A stretch of DNA of 64,000 nt from Polystyrenella longa (GCF_007750395.1 NZ_CP036281.1:4549001-4613000), one strand, 5' to 3'. Numbered from the stretch's first letter, positions 46,921 to 57,206 are shown. A program made the numbers and translations. Notes: generated by a model from the letters alone, not told the origin.

Positions 46921-48885
46921 TTAACTCTTCAAATCGTCGTCATCGAATTCAGGTGGTGGATCTGTTGATAATCGTTTGGCACGGTCCATGCTTCTTCCCA
47001 GGATGAAGTAGAATACGGGCGCCAAAAAGGCCAGTCCCAAACCGTAAGTGATCGGCTTTTCGAATCGCTCGGCCAGTTTGATATTTAAATAGATCCAGAT
47101 CACCATGTTTCCGATCAAGGCGATACCCACGAGTGGCAAACTGACGATCGGTACCAACTCCGAGCTAAAACTGGATACGGAAGCCAATACAATATTCATC
47201 ACAATAAACAGTGGAAACCAGACTCCAGGCATCCCGGCCGCTTTAAATTGAAGATAGTTGCGAACCCAGGGAATCAATGCAAGTATGCCGGTGTTTTTTG
47301 TCTTTTCAAAAATTCGACACAATCCATCGTAATAGAGAATTATGGGCAAGAACACGATAAAATAAACCAACAGTTCGGCAACGATAATCGTTCCGAACGG
47401 AATGCCCATCGATACGGCGCCAATCATAGTGGCGGCCACTTCGAGTCCGAAGAAGAGATGACAAAATAACCAAATTGCCCCGACTTGCGACCGAAACGGG
47501 ATCGGGAGATATTTCTTCTTATCCAAGACTTTGTAAGTCGCCCCCGGAACCTCTCTGATGAGATCCAGCGAATTCTGGCAATAATAAACCAAGTTACCCA
47601 GACAACGGGCAGAGCCGATCAAAAAGACTCCGGCAAAGCAGGCGATGGGCAGCAGAATCGCTTCCGATTTCACCCAGACCATATAGTCGACTTCATTATT
47701 GGCCTTGCTGTTTCTTAGTTCGATCAATTCATCAGGTAGGACTTCTTTGGGCCCGGGGTTTAGTCTCTGCGCCCATGTAATCCGGGCATTCATCCTCATT
47801 GGCTCCCAGACTTCATCCAAATCATCCGCAACATAGTTATAAGCAACGGCATAGCCAGCAATGGGGATGGCGGCAAACATCAACGTCAATAATCCCCAAA
47901 CAAGTGATTGACCGATGGTTCTCATCGTCAACTGCGCTAGCTTGAAAGGGTTCCAACCTGGCCAGGTTACCGGCATCGACATGTGGCCGACTGCAGATGG
48001 GATGGACAAACCAACGAGCGTCAGTGAAAAGCCGAGCAGAATTCCAATGATGGTTAAAAAGGTCTTTGACCCACTACCGGAGGCCAATAATGAAAATCCG
48101 ACCACCAAAATGAGCGGAAACAACACCAATGCGTGAACAAAGACATTACAAATCACCCACGCAAGGAATCGATATCCATTCTGAAAGACCATGAAAATAT
48201 CGAATTTCTTCGGTTTAAACGGTCTCGTTTTTTTCTTCTTCTTAAGCGCTGCGTGATACTGAAATGTATAAACGGCCATTTCTGAAGCAATTGTCCAGAA
48301 CCACCCAAAAAAGAATGCAGTACTGACACTGACAAACGCCCACATGAATATTTCAACGGTCAGTCCATCACTGAAGTGGATGAAGAAGTGAGCGATGGCA
48401 ATGAAGATATAGGCCAACATCGAAATAAGGATAGAACGGCCGATCAGGCCGAAGTTTTTAAAGGGGTATACGAAAAAGTCGTTCGCCACATTTTTGAAGA
48501 AATCACGTGGGTCTACCCCTTTAACCGCGATTAGGCGTTTGCGTTTCTCAGTCAACTGGCCCGTTTCGACATCGATACCACACGACTCACATACACCCGT
48601 TTCGGGATCAACGTCCTGTCCGCAGCGCGGGCAGATTTTCATCTGCTGATCTTCCAGAGGCAAGTTACCGAGTGCTGTCATAAAACCTGTGGATGAAGCG
48701 GCTTCACGACGTTTGCGACCTGGCGAAGACTGGCTGGGTGGTTTGGCAGATCCTTCGCTTCCAGGCTGCCGCGAGGGCACCTTGATACGATTAGCGCATT
48801 TCGGGCACTTGACGACTTTGCCCATGGCAGCGTCAGGCAATTTCAAACCAGCTTCACAAACTTTACAGCGAATTTTTATCGGCAT
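46921..48885 (-). CDS. Multi-span membrane protein with two N-terminal zinc ribbons
   Basis: 654 residues. Zinc ribbon 1 is at about 7-33 (CKVC...CPKC), zinc ribbon 2 at about 85-103 (CPRC...CESC), with a basic Pro/Ser linker between. About ten hydrophobic segments follow from residue 145. The C-terminal ~130 residues (GILALIPWVRNYLQFKAAGM, then AERFEKPITYGLGLAFLAPV and FYFILG) resemble the DUF5684 type of small membrane domain. It ends with an acidic DDDD tail. Likely an inner-membrane protein of unknown role; the zinc ribbons would face the cytoplasm. Confidence 0.72.
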   Translation of the reverse strand: MPIKIRCKVCEAGLKLPDAAMGKVVKCPKCANRIKVPSRQPGSEGSAKPPSQSSPGRKRREAASSTGFMTALGNLPLEDQQMKICPRCGQDVDPETGVCESCGIDVETGQLTEKRKRLIAVKGVDPRDFFKNVANDFFVYPFKNFGLIGRSILISMLAYIFIAIAHFFIHFSDGLTVEIFMWAFVSVSTAFFFGWFWTIASEMAVYTFQYHAALKKKKKTRPFKPKKFDIFMVFQNGYRFLAWVICNVFVHALVLFPLILVVGFSLLASGSGSKTFLTIIGILLGFSLTLVGLSIPSAVGHMSMPVTWPGWNPFKLAQLTMRTIGQSLVWGLLTLMFAAIPIAGYAVAYNYVADDLDEVWEPMRMNARITWAQRLNPGPKEVLPDELIELRNSKANNEVDYMVWVKSEAILLPIACFAGVFLIGSARCLGNLVYYCQNSLDLIREVPGATYKVLDKKKYLPIPFRSQVGAIWLFCHLFFGLEVAATMIGAVSMGIPFGTIIVAELLVYFIVFLPIILYYDGLCRIFEKTKNTGILALIPWVRNYLQFKAAGMPGVWFPLFIVMNIVLASVSSFSSELVPIVSLPLVGIALIGNMVIWIYLNIKLAERFEKPITYGLGLAFLAPVFYFILGRSMDRAKRLSTDPPPEFDDDDLKS

Positions 48886-49380
48886 CGTCTGCTGCTCAAA
48901 GAATTCCTGATCCTCAGGAGGGATCCGTGCGAAGCACGCATCGGGTTATGGCTGAATCCTGTCAGCACGTTTCGTCTAATTTATAAAGAATCCGAACCCC
49001 TCGACTTTTACACGCTCTTGATGAGCATGAGGGACGATCCGTCGCGGGCGTTGCCACCGTAATAGCTTGGCGTTTCCCTACGGGTTCGCCGCTTAGTATC
49101 CGAAAGCCGGGAGCAACACTTGAAGACCTGTTTTCGAGAATGAAGCGGTTCTGGTCAACTGTACGAAAAACCATACAGCGTAGTGATATAGAGGCGTTTA
49201 GAGCTCTAAACTGCACTTCTTTCGAATCAAACGCAAGCAACTTACTCTTGATTACGTACGGAACGAATTAAAAACAACGACCAACCTGTATTTCCTGACT
49301 CATCCATCACATATTTCAGCAGGAGACCCGCATAAACAGACGACAATCAGGCTCATTTTGACAGAGAAAGAGCCCCTCGA
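48886..49380. other. Intergenic region with short dyads (upstream of trpB promoter)
   Basis: No gene is supported. A hairpin CGTGC-GAA-GCACG lies near 48926-48938, and a perfect 16-bp palindrome GTTTAGAGCTCTAAAC lies at 49196-49211. A minus-strand frame (48962-49240) gives an unrecognised peptide without a ribosome-binding site. The local sequence (48925-49110) reads differently from its neighbours and might be a repeat remnant, which could not be tested within this window. Confidence 0.4.
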
Positions 49381-49409
49381 TTGACCCCACCCGCTTGCCG
49401 GTTAATAAT
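49381..49409 (+). promoter_or_regulatory. Predicted promoter of trpB-trpA
   Basis: TTGACC (49381-49386) and AATAAT (49404-49409) are separated by 17 nt; each matches five of six consensus bases. The predicted leader is about 140 nt. It contains a CCTGC/GCAGG dyad near 49435-49448 but no Trp-rich leader peptide was seen, so attenuation is not evident. Confidence 0.6.
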
Positions 49410-49555
49410 CTAGGCTCTATCAATAAACATCTCCCCTGCGCGTGCAGGTCAACCTGATGTTCATTCTACCGGGTTTTTCTGATCAAAAATCCTGGTTCAG
49501 ATTGTTTGTCATGCCTTCTTTTCATTCTCCTGTTAATCCTTTCTGAAGCCTTACT

Positions 49556-50764
49556 ATGCCCACTAAAGCGACATCACAGGTTCCTGATGCACAGGGACGT
49601 TTCGGTGAATTCGGTCGTCGATTTGTTCCCGAAACACTGATGCAAGCCCTCGAAGAACTCACCGTCGAGTATCAGAAGGCGAAAGCCGATCCGAACTTCC
49701 AGGCCAGACTGGACAACCTGCTTCGCACCTTCGTCGGTCGCGCCAATCCGCTCTATTTTGCAGAACGCCTCACGGAACATTGCGGCGGAGCGAAAATCTA
49801 TCTGAAGCGGGAAGACCTGAATCACACCGGCGCTCATAAAATCAACAACACCATCGGTCAAGCACTGCTCACCATGCGCATGGGCAAAAAACGAGTAATC
49901 GCCGAAACCGGAGCCGGTCAGCATGGTGTCGCTACCGCCGTCGCCTGTGCCCGTTTTGGTCTCGACTGCGTTGTTTACATGGGCGAAGAAGACATCCGCC
50001 GCCAGAAATTGAATGTCTTCAATATGCGAACGATGGGGGCTGAAGTCCGCCCCGTCACCACTGGTTCACGCACACTGCGGGACGCCATTAACGAAGCCAT
50101 GCGGGACTGGATGTCGTCTGTGGACACCACTCATTACATCTTGGGTTCCGTTGTCGGTCCGCATCCCTTCCCGCTAATCGTCCGCGATTTCCAATCCGTC
50201 ATCGGAAAAGAAGCCCGGCAACAATGTCTGGAAGAAACGGGACGCCTGCCTGACGAAGTGATCGCCTGTGTCGGTGGTGGTTCCAATGCGGCAGGAATGT
50301 TTTATCCATTCGTCGAAGATGAATCAGTCCGCCTCACCGGTGTCGAAGCGGGTGGCCGCGGTCCAGAAGCAGGACAACACGCCAGTCCGTTGAGCTACGG
50401 CCGCAAAGGTGTCCTGCACGGTAGCTTCAGCTATGTCATGCAGGACGACGACGGCCAAACCTGCGACGTCCATTCCATTTCTGCTGGACTCGATTATCCG
50501 GGCGTCGGACCCGAACATGCCTACTGGAAAGATACCGGCCGAGTCGATTACGTCGCTGCTGAAGATGACGAAGCAATGGCCGCCTTTAAGAAACTGGCCA
50601 CCCTGGAAGGTATTCTCCCTGCACTCGAATCCTCTCATGCAATTTCTCATGCGATGAAAGCTGCTAAGCAACGCTCAGCTGACGAGATTGTTGTTGTCTG
50701 CCTTTCCGGTCGAGGTGACAAAGATGTCTCCGAAGTCGCTCGCCTACTCGGACAAGACCTCTAA
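49556..50764 (+). CDS. trpB: Tryptophan synthase beta subunit
   Basis: PLP enzyme joining indole and serine to make tryptophan. The 402-residue product has the PLP lysine in [10 protein letters not shown] (Lys95), the phosphate-binding [10 protein letters not shown] and the conserved ETGAGQHG and GVEAGGRG. It is of the standard TrpB1 type, as expected for a partner of TrpA. The ATG lacks an obvious ribosome-binding site. The upstream trp genes are not here, so the pathway is split in this genome. Confidence 0.97.
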   Translation: MPTKATSQVPDAQGRFGEFGRRFVPETLMQALEELTVEYQKAKADPNFQARLDNLLRTFVGRANPLYFAERLTEHCGGAKIYLKREDLNHTGAHKINNTIGQALLTMRMGKKRVIAETGAGQHGVATAVACARFGLDCVVYMGEEDIRRQKLNVFNMRTMGAEVRPVTTGSRTLRDAINEAMRDWMSSVDTTHYILGSVVGPHPFPLIVRDFQSVIGKEARQQCLEETGRLPDEVIACVGGGSNAAGMFYPFVEDESVRLTGVEAGGRGPEAGQHASPLSYGRKGVLHGSFSYVMQDDDGQTCDVHSISAGLDYPGVGPEHAYWKDTGRVDYVAAEDDEAMAAFKKLATLEGILPALESSHAISHAMKAAKQRSADEIVVVCLSGRGDKDVSEVARLLGQDL

Positions 50765-50892
50765 TTCGTTATCGACATTGATTCGTCATCACCATTGAGC
50801 AACAGGACGACATTGAGCAGCAGATCGATTTTCGTTACTGACAGTCCATCTGATTACACGCCCCTTCAACATTATTTCTGTGGATCGTTACC

Positions 50893-51705
50893 GTGCCCTC
50901 CCGTATTTCAGACGTCTTTATCAAACTGAAAGCCGAAAACCGGCTCGCTTTCATGCCGTTCATTACTTCCGGCGACCCGGACATCGCTACGACTGGCCAA
51001 TTGATTTCCGAACTCGGTCGTCGTGGTTGTGATATGATTGAAATCGGTTTTCCATACTCCGATCCTATCGCAGACGGTCCTACCATTCAGGCCTCCTATA
51101 CTCGGTCGCTCGGGCGGGGGCTGCATGTAGAGGACATCTTCAAAACAGTCGCCGCACTGCCGACCGACAATCTTCCCCCTTTGGTGGCGATGGTTGCTTA
51201 CGCAATTATCTACCGCATCGGACCGGAAGAGTTTTTAACCAAACTCAAACTGGCCGGCTTCTGCGGGATGATCGTCCCCGACCTGCCCGGTGACGAAGCA
51301 GCGAGTTTCTTCGAACTGGCTCAAAAGCATGAGCTCGATTTGGTACAGCTTGTCTCTCCCACCACGACTCCTGAGCGAGTCTCACGAATCCTGGCGGCGG
51401 CCAGTGGCTTCGTCTACTGCATCTCGGTCGCTGGTATTACAGGTGTCCGCGATGACCTTCCCCCTGAATTGAAAGATCAATTGCGGTGGCTCCGGGAAAA
51501 AACCGATCTGCCTCTGGCTGTGGGTTTTGGAATCGGAAAACCCGAACAGATTGATATGCTCCGGGGAGACGCCGACGGTGTGATTGTTGGTTCCGCCATC
51601 GTCCGTCAGTTGGAACCTCTGACGGAATCCCCCGATCAGAAAGAGGCGATTCTCAAACAGATCGGTGACTACGCCGCTGAAATGCTCGCGGCTACCAAGC
51701 CGTAG
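50893..51705 (+). CDS. trpA: Tryptophan synthase alpha subunit
   Basis: Cleaves indole-3-glycerol phosphate and passes indole through a tunnel to TrpB. GTG start at 50893; 270 residues. Catalytic Glu50 and Asp61 are in IEIGFPYSDPIADGP. The phosphate-binding segments (GVRDDLP, GFGIGKPEQ, GVIVGSAIV) are present. It lies 128 bp after trpB. It is convergent with the RND gene, whose stop is 28 bp away; no terminator was seen between them. Confidence 0.97.
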   Translation: MPSRISDVFIKLKAENRLAFMPFITSGDPDIATTGQLISELGRRGCDMIEIGFPYSDPIADGPTIQASYTRSLGRGLHVEDIFKTVAALPTDNLPPLVAMVAYAIIYRIGPEEFLTKLKLAGFCGMIVPDLPGDEAASFFELAQKHELDLVQLVSPTTTPERVSRILAAASGFVYCISVAGITGVRDDLPPELKDQLRWLREKTDLPLAVGFGIGKPEQIDMLRGDADGVIVGSAIVRQLEPLTESPDQKEAILKQIGDYAAEMLAATKP

Positions 51706-51733
51706 AGACATCTTCAGGCTTTTTCTCGTTTAG

Positions 51734-54700
51734 TCAGGTCGTCGCGCTGACAGCGACACCGGTCTGAGGAATGAGTTCTTCCTTCCGCCTGGCTGGGGAC
51801 TCACCCCCCTTAGCGGTTTTACGTTGATCGCAGAATCGTTTGGGTGAGAAGCGAGTCATCAGGAGATAACTACAGGGGATGAACAGTAGCGCCATAATGG
51901 TCGCGGCACTGACTCCTCCCGAGATGGCAATCGCCAGCGGCGGCCAGAAACCGCCGCCGGCAATCAAGAGAGGTAAAAATCCGGCGATCGTCGTGATCGT
52001 CGTCGCCAGGACATGGCGGCTCTCGTCCATGACAATGTGATGCACCGCTTCGACGTCTCCATTACGAGCCCGATCGTCTGCTCTTAATGCGGCCAGTACC
52101 ACAATGGAGTCATTAATAGCTACACCCACCAGGCCCATCGTTCCAATAATGGCCATGAATCCGAAGGGATATCCGGCTACCCAGAGCGAGCCCAGTCCAG
52201 GTCCGACAGCAAGTGCCGCCACGACGAGAATCATGCCCGCTAAACGGAATGAATTAAACGAGAGCACCAACGTCGAGATCATCAGAACCATTAACATCCC
52301 CACGGAAGCCATCAGGTTCCCGACGGCATTGTCTCGTTCAGCGGCTTCGCCCCCAAATCGGGCCTTATAACCGGGTGGCAATGTGAAGTTGTTCTCTTCT
52401 AGCAGATGTGTGAAATCGGCGACGACCTCCGCTGGCAAAACACCGGCCTTAATAAACCCTTGCACCGTATTCACCCGGCGGCGATTGTGCCGAGTAATTC
52501 CGGCCGATTCGGGAATTAAATTCGCTTTCGCGAGTACCGATAGAGGCACTGTCGTCAGCTGATCACTCTCTACGTCTCCTACAGGTTTAACAAGATCGAG
52601 TGACATAATCTCTGCCAAGCGACTTCGATTTGTGCCTGAAACTCGCACTCGAACTGGAAGTTCTTCGGTCGCTTCCAGAATCGAACCACCCGAAAATCCT
52701 TCCAGCGCTCCGTTCATCTGTTCGGCGATTTGAGTATGATTCATTCCCAGTAATCGAGCTTCTACTTCGTCGATCTCCAGTCCAATCTTGGGTAAATCTT
52801 CGGAGATCACGGCGCGAGTGTGAAGTACGTTATCTGCCCTTGCCAGAATACGCCGCGCTTCATCACCCAGATTCTTCAATCTTTCCAGGTCAGGACCGTA
52901 GATGCGATATTCAACAGGGGCTTCAAAAGGAGGCCCCTGTTCAAGCTGCCGGACAATCGTTCGCGAACCAGGCCATCTGCGGTCAAGTTCCTCCTGTAAT
53001 TCATGAATAAGGTCCCGACTACCTTCGGAAGAATCGAGCTGAATAATGGCATGTGCGTAACGGGACGACTGTTCCCGGGATTGAATGATGTTGTAATAAA
53101 AGTTCGGCGCACTCCGTCCCAGAAACCAGTGGACGTTCTTGATTTCAGGATGATCTAACAACTGCTCTTGAACCTGCAATACCGCTGCTTCAGTCTGATG
53201 CAGCGATGCCTGCGGTGAAAGCTCGAATTCGATATGAAATTGATCCCGATCAGCAGGCGGAAAAAACTGCTCTGGCAGCTGTGGAAATACGGCAAATCCA
53301 AGAATCGGTCCAACGATCGCCAACAAGATCCCCACGACCGGATAAGCCAATACCCAATTCAGAAATCGGGAGAAAACGTCTGTTACTCGAGGCAGTCTCA
53401 ATCCTTGTTTCCACCAAGGCCCATGCTTTGCATTCTCCCGTTCGGCAAGGTGCTCTTCTCCTGTCTGCATATATTCGGGAAGGTGAGGAAGTGGGGGCCC
53501 GTTTGCTAAAGCCAGGTTTCCCTGTGAAGCCGATGAGGCTGGTTCTTCTGTAATCTCCAGTCGATCCTGAACATGATTAATCAACCCATTCAGCGCAGGA
53601 ATGATCGTTAAAGAAACGAACAGAGAACTGAACAGAGCCAGGATCACACTGAGGGCGATTGAACCGACGAATTCACCAGCAGGCCCCGGCATCAGTGCAA
53701 TTGGCATAAAGGCGAACATGGTCGTTAATGTTGATCCCAACAAAGGAATCGACAACTGGCCCACGGTGTCCTGAATCGCGGCGAGTACCGACATCCCTTT
53801 GTGCAACCGCCGATTCATTTCATCGACGACCACAATCGCATTATCAATCAATAAACCCAGTGCAATAATCAAACCCGTAATCGACATCTGATGGATCGGT
53901 ATCCCCCAGAGCCGCATGCCAGTCAGGACCATGAGCGAAGAGAGCGGCAAGGATAAGCCGACTAGCAATGCCGAGCGCCAGCCCATCAAAATGAAGATGA
54001 CCACAAAAACTGCGGCGGCCCCCAGGATCAAGTTACCAATCAATGTATCCAGTCGATCAGCCGTGTAAGTACTTTGATCGAAGATCATGTTAAGCCGAAC
54101 CCCGACAGGTAACTCCGTGGCGTACTGCTCCACAATTTCGCGAGCCTGAGCTGCCCATACATCAATCCGCTGATCGGACTCCACATAAACACCCAGTGCC
54201 ACAGCGGGCTGACCATCGAGATAAACACGACTTGAAACCGGCTCTACTATTCCTTTATGCACTTCGGCGATATCAGCAAGACTGACTAGTTCCCCGTCGT
54301 CATTGGGTTGCAGCGGTATCTGACGCAGACGTTCGAGCGAATCCAGTTCCGTCTCCGGTTCGATCAACAGGTCATCCTTTGTTGATCGTTGCTGGCCCGC
54401 TGAAATCTTGGCGTCACTTTCCCGGATGTAGTCGGATAGCTCTTCCGCCGTCAGACCCAGCGCACTCAGTTCTGTCTGATTGACCTCCACCCGAATTTCT
54501 TCTTCCGGTTCACCGAAATAATCAATGTCTTTGGTACCAGGAACCGTTCGCAGACGAGTTTCCAGCTCCTCGGTCAGTCTTCGCAATATCCCATATCGAG
54601 GTTCCCCATCCGTCTCCCAGGCCAAACCCGCGATCAAAGCGTACGCCTGAGCGTTGACCTCTTCGAAGATGGGTTCGTTCGCTTCTTCAGGCAGCTCGGG

Positions 54701-55051
54701 ACGAACATCGTTCAGCTTATCACGAACCCGGGACCAGACTTCGTTGCTAGTATCAAAACTGACTTCATCAACGAGTTCAATCTGAATCATCGAGAACCCA
54801 GCGGAACTCGTCGACTCCAACGTTTTGATCTCTTCGACTTCCTGCAGCGCTTCTTCGATTTTTTCTGTAAGCAAAGCCTCCACTCGCTCTGGGCTTGCGG
54901 AAGGGAAGATTGTCTTCACCATCGCGAATCGCTCCGCCATGACAGGGTCTTCCAGGCGGGGCAGTAACCGAAAAGCAAAGATACCCGAGACGGTGATCAG
55001 CGCGAGTGTTAATAGCAACAGTCGGGGATTTCGATAGAACAAAGTCGACAT
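51734..55051 (-). CDS. RND efflux transporter permease (HAE1-like)
   Basis: Inner-membrane pump of 1105 residues, close to the family size, with twelve predicted spans, two large periplasmic loops and an internal duplication. The TM4 motif reads ALGLLIDNAIVVVDE: Asp is kept at the first position but the second Asp of AcrB (407-408) is Asn. TM10 has GVAINDSIVV, lacking the AcrB lysine but carrying Asp, as seen in some non-enteric RND pumps. Substrate unknown; multidrug export is the family default. It begins 3 bp after the adaptor gene and is part of the tetR-controlled operon. Confidence 0.88.
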   Translation of the reverse strand: MSTLFYRNPRLLLLTLALITVSGIFAFRLLPRLEDPVMAERFAMVKTIFPSASPERVEALLTEKIEEALQEVEEIKTLESTSSAGFSMIQIELVDEVSFDTSNEVWSRVRDKLNDVRPELPEEANEPIFEEVNAQAYALIAGLAWETDGEPRYGILRRLTEELETRLRTVPGTKDIDYFGEPEEEIRVEVNQTELSALGLTAEELSDYIRESDAKISAGQQRSTKDDLLIEPETELDSLERLRQIPLQPNDDGELVSLADIAEVHKGIVEPVSSRVYLDGQPAVALGVYVESDQRIDVWAAQAREIVEQYATELPVGVRLNMIFDQSTYTADRLDTLIGNLILGAAAVFVVIFILMGWRSALLVGLSLPLSSLMVLTGMRLWGIPIHQMSITGLIIALGLLIDNAIVVVDEMNRRLHKGMSVLAAIQDTVGQLSIPLLGSTLTTMFAFMPIALMPGPAGEFVGSIALSVILALFSSLFVSLTIIPALNGLINHVQDRLEITEEPASSASQGNLALANGPPLPHLPEYMQTGEEHLAERENAKHGPWWKQGLRLPRVTDVFSRFLNWVLAYPVVGILLAIVGPILGFAVFPQLPEQFFPPADRDQFHIEFELSPQASLHQTEAAVLQVQEQLLDHPEIKNVHWFLGRSAPNFYYNIIQSREQSSRYAHAIIQLDSSEGSRDLIHELQEELDRRWPGSRTIVRQLEQGPPFEAPVEYRIYGPDLERLKNLGDEARRILARADNVLHTRAVISEDLPKIGLEIDEVEARLLGMNHTQIAEQMNGALEGFSGGSILEATEELPVRVRVSGTNRSRLAEIMSLDLVKPVGDVESDQLTTVPLSVLAKANLIPESAGITRHNRRRVNTVQGFIKAGVLPAEVVADFTHLLEENNFTLPPGYKARFGGEAAERDNAVGNLMASVGMLMVLMISTLVLSFNSFRLAGMILVVAALAVGPGLGSLWVAGYPFGFMAIIGTMGLVGVAINDSIVVLAALRADDRARNGDVEAVHHIVMDESRHVLATTITTIAGFLPLLIAGGGFWPPLAIAISGGVSAATIMALLFIPCSYLLMTRFSPKRFCDQRKTAKGGESPARRKEELIPQTGVAVSATT

Positions 55052-55054
55052 AAA

Positions 55055-56419
55055 TCACTTTTCCCCAGTCTGGCCTACCGGCTCAAGGGACTCACCCCTG
55101 TCGGTAGTGGGAGAATTCAGGCGGACCCGATCTCCCTGCACAACACGATGCGTTCCCTCAGTGAGTAAAATATCTCCCTCCTGAAGAGTTCCAGCCACGT
55201 AGACGTTTCCATCTAGCGTGTACAGTTCTTCCACATCACGCCGCTCCACTGCAAAGACTGTAGACGAAGTGATGCCCTCAGCTTCCGGATCGACAGGAGA
55301 GAGAGTGTAGCAGGACCACAGCCCCCGTGTTCCCCGCACCAGAGCGTCTGTGGGAACCCAGAAACCAGCTTCATTGATCGTTTCCACAAAACGGAAACGG
55401 GCGATCTGACCTGAATAAATATGTTTGCTTACAGATTCATCGATGAATTGAAACAACACCGATTGAGTTCGTGTCTCCCGATTCAACTTGGGAATGAGAT
55501 GCGACCGTTTCACCTGATAAACCTGGTCGTTAATCGTAACCTCGAATTCCTCTTGTTGCATAATCTGAGCAGTCAATTCCACCGGCACACCGACCCAGAT
55601 TTCGAGCGATTGATCTTCGATCAGTTCAAAGACGGTCATTCCAATGTCGACTACTTCCCCTTCATCAATTAGTCGAGACGTAATCGTCCCCGCGAAAGGC
55701 GCTTTTAACGTCGCATCTTCCAGATCGATCTCGATGGAGTTGAGCGATGCTTGCAGCTCTTGAACAACAGCCTTCTGAGCAACCATCTGTTCCTGTCGCG
55801 TCCCCTCCACAAGCTCGTTTAATTCTTCCTGTGCGGAAGAAAGACGAGATTCGACGGAGAGAAAGTCGTAATGAAACTGATCCCGTTCCTGAGCAGTAAT
55901 TGCTCCCGAATTATGCAATTGATCACTACGTTCTTTCTTGCCAAAAGCGAGATCGCGCATAGCCTTCAGCTCTTCCATTTGATCTCGTTTGGCTTCAATC
56001 GTCTGTCCTCGAGGTCCTGCAACCAGCTCTTGCAGGCGTGCTTCCGCCTGAGCAAGTTTCGCTTTAGTCTGGTTTTGTTGAGCAACCAATCGATCCGATT
56101 CCAAAATAGCGAGCGGAGCATTCGCATCGACCCGGCTACCTTCATCCACCAGACATTTCGTTACCAGCCCACCGACTTCAAAACTGAGTTCGCTATGCCT
56201 TTTCGCTCGGACCATACCAGTAAAGGTCCGCTCTTTCTGAAAAGAATGCTGGCGAACAAGCTGTTTTCCAGAAACGACGAGCAGCTCGGAAGCGTCCTGT
56301 CGCGGTTCGGATTGGGCGTGTACCAGTTCAGACTCAGCAGGCCCCATCGAAAACCAATAGATTGCCAACAGAAGGAGCAAACCACAGGCGATGAGTTGAA
56401 TATCCGGTCGCCTTGTCAT
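55055..56419 (-). CDS. RND efflux periplasmic adaptor subunit
   Basis: Membrane-fusion protein that links the RND pump to an outer-membrane channel. The ATG at 56417-56419 (MTRRPDIQLIACG) is preferred to open codons further upstream because the next 20 residues are the hydrophobic anchor and the upstream codons would cross the operator; length 454. The lipoyl/biotin-like half-motifs (FEVGGLVTKCLVDEGSRVDANAPLA and the later LKAPFAGTITSRLIDEGEVV) flank a coiled-coil hairpin (about 110-240). No outer-membrane channel gene is adjacent. Confidence 0.88.
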   Translation of the reverse strand: MTRRPDIQLIACGLLLLLAIYWFSMGPAESELVHAQSEPRQDASELLVVSGKQLVRQHSFQKERTFTGMVRAKRHSELSFEVGGLVTKCLVDEGSRVDANAPLAILESDRLVAQQNQTKAKLAQAEARLQELVAGPRGQTIEAKRDQMEELKAMRDLAFGKKERSDQLHNSGAITAQERDQFHYDFLSVESRLSSAQEELNELVEGTRQEQMVAQKAVVQELQASLNSIEIDLEDATLKAPFAGTITSRLIDEGEVVDIGMTVFELIEDQSLEIWVGVPVELTAQIMQQEEFEVTINDQVYQVKRSHLIPKLNRETRTQSVLFQFIDESVSKHIYSGQIARFRFVETINEAGFWVPTDALVRGTRGLWSCYTLSPVDPEAEGITSSTVFAVERRDVEELYTLDGNVYVAGTLQEGDILLTEGTHRVVQGDRVRLNSPTTDRGESLEPVGQTGEK

Positions 56420-56422
56420 TTT

Positions 56423-56437
56423 TTGACTTTCCGTCAA
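56423..56437. promoter_or_regulatory. Palindromic operator upstream of the adaptor gene
   Basis: TTGAC-TTTCC-GTCAA on the plus strand, a perfect 5-bp inverted repeat with 5-nt spacer, ends 4 bp before the adaptor ATG. A second copy differing only in the first two spacer bases lies upstream of tetR. A TATATT -10 candidate lies about 10 bp upstream. Probably the binding site for the TetR-family product. Confidence 0.7.
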
Positions 56438-56471
56438 TGAATATAGAAACAGGTTCAACCGCTGGTCTACC

Positions 56472-57200
56472 TCATTTAAGAGGCACATCTTCCAGCAGGT
56501 CAGAGAACATCTCTTCCGCAATTCGCTCCATCGTTTTCTTATAGTCACTTTCGTAAGAGAGGGGCATCCAGCTCAATCCGTCCAGCAGCATTTGAATATT
56601 ATTAATGATCGCCTCGAACGGTGATTCGACCCCTAATTCGCCCAATTGCCCGCTCAAAATGATGCTGCTTCCCCCAAAGGAAAGCGACCACATGCCAAAG
56701 GCAAGCTGCTCGGCTGTCAGGAATTCGGGCAACTTCAGATCTCCGGCGGCCACACCGTCGCGGATGATCCCGGTGACGATTCCCATACAACGAATTTCAC
56801 AGGAAATCAGCTTATCCTGACGTTCTGGAGCTGCTTTATCCCGAATTGAATCGGCGCGAATAATTTGTTCCACGCGGAAATAGTCGGAAAACTTGCGGAC
56901 GAACAATTCAACGGCCACCCCCAAAGCGGCCATACGTTCGCGCGGGCGGCCCTGGAATTCAGCAGCGCGTGCCATCATTTCCACACGCTTCTCAAGAGTC
57001 TGAGCCGCCAATTCCATAATGACGTCTTCCTTGGAACTGAAATGCTGATAAATCGTCCCTTTGGAATACTCCATTTCCGTGGCAATCTGGTCCATTTTCA
57101 GTCCGAGATAGCCATGTTTAATAAGTAAACGCCGGGCCACTTCGAGTATGCGGGCCTCCCGTTCTTTCCACTCACGTTCTTTTCGGGGTGATCGATTCAT
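56472..57200 (-). CDS. TetR-family transcriptional repressor
   Basis: Dimeric DNA-binding regulator of 242 residues. The N-terminal helix-turn-helix is LKMDQIATEMEYSKGTIYQHFSSKEDV (about residues 34-60); the rest is the all-helical ligand-binding domain. It is upstream of the adaptor-RND genes (53 bp gap) and is likely their repressor and its own. ATG start at 57198-57200, with AAGGAT immediately before. The ligand is unknown. Confidence 0.9.
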   Translation of the reverse strand: MNRSPRKEREWKEREARILEVARRLLIKHGYLGLKMDQIATEMEYSKGTIYQHFSSKEDVIMELAAQTLEKRVEMMARAAEFQGRPRERMAALGVAVELFVRKFSDYFRVEQIIRADSIRDKAAPERQDKLISCEIRCMGIVTGIIRDGVAAGDLKLPEFLTAEQLAFGMWSLSFGGSSIILSGQLGELGVESPFEAIINNIQMLLDGLSWMPLSYESDYKKTMERIAEEMFSDLLEDVPLK

Positions 57201-57206
57201 ATCCTT

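Noticed and set aside
48962-49240. 92-codon minus-strand frame
   Set aside because: Peptide unrecognised, no ribosome-binding site, and it spans the perfect palindrome; more likely non-coding.
49410-49555. Tryptophan attenuator in the trpB leader
   Set aside because: Only a short dyad; no leader peptide with Trp codons and no terminator hairpin with U-tract.
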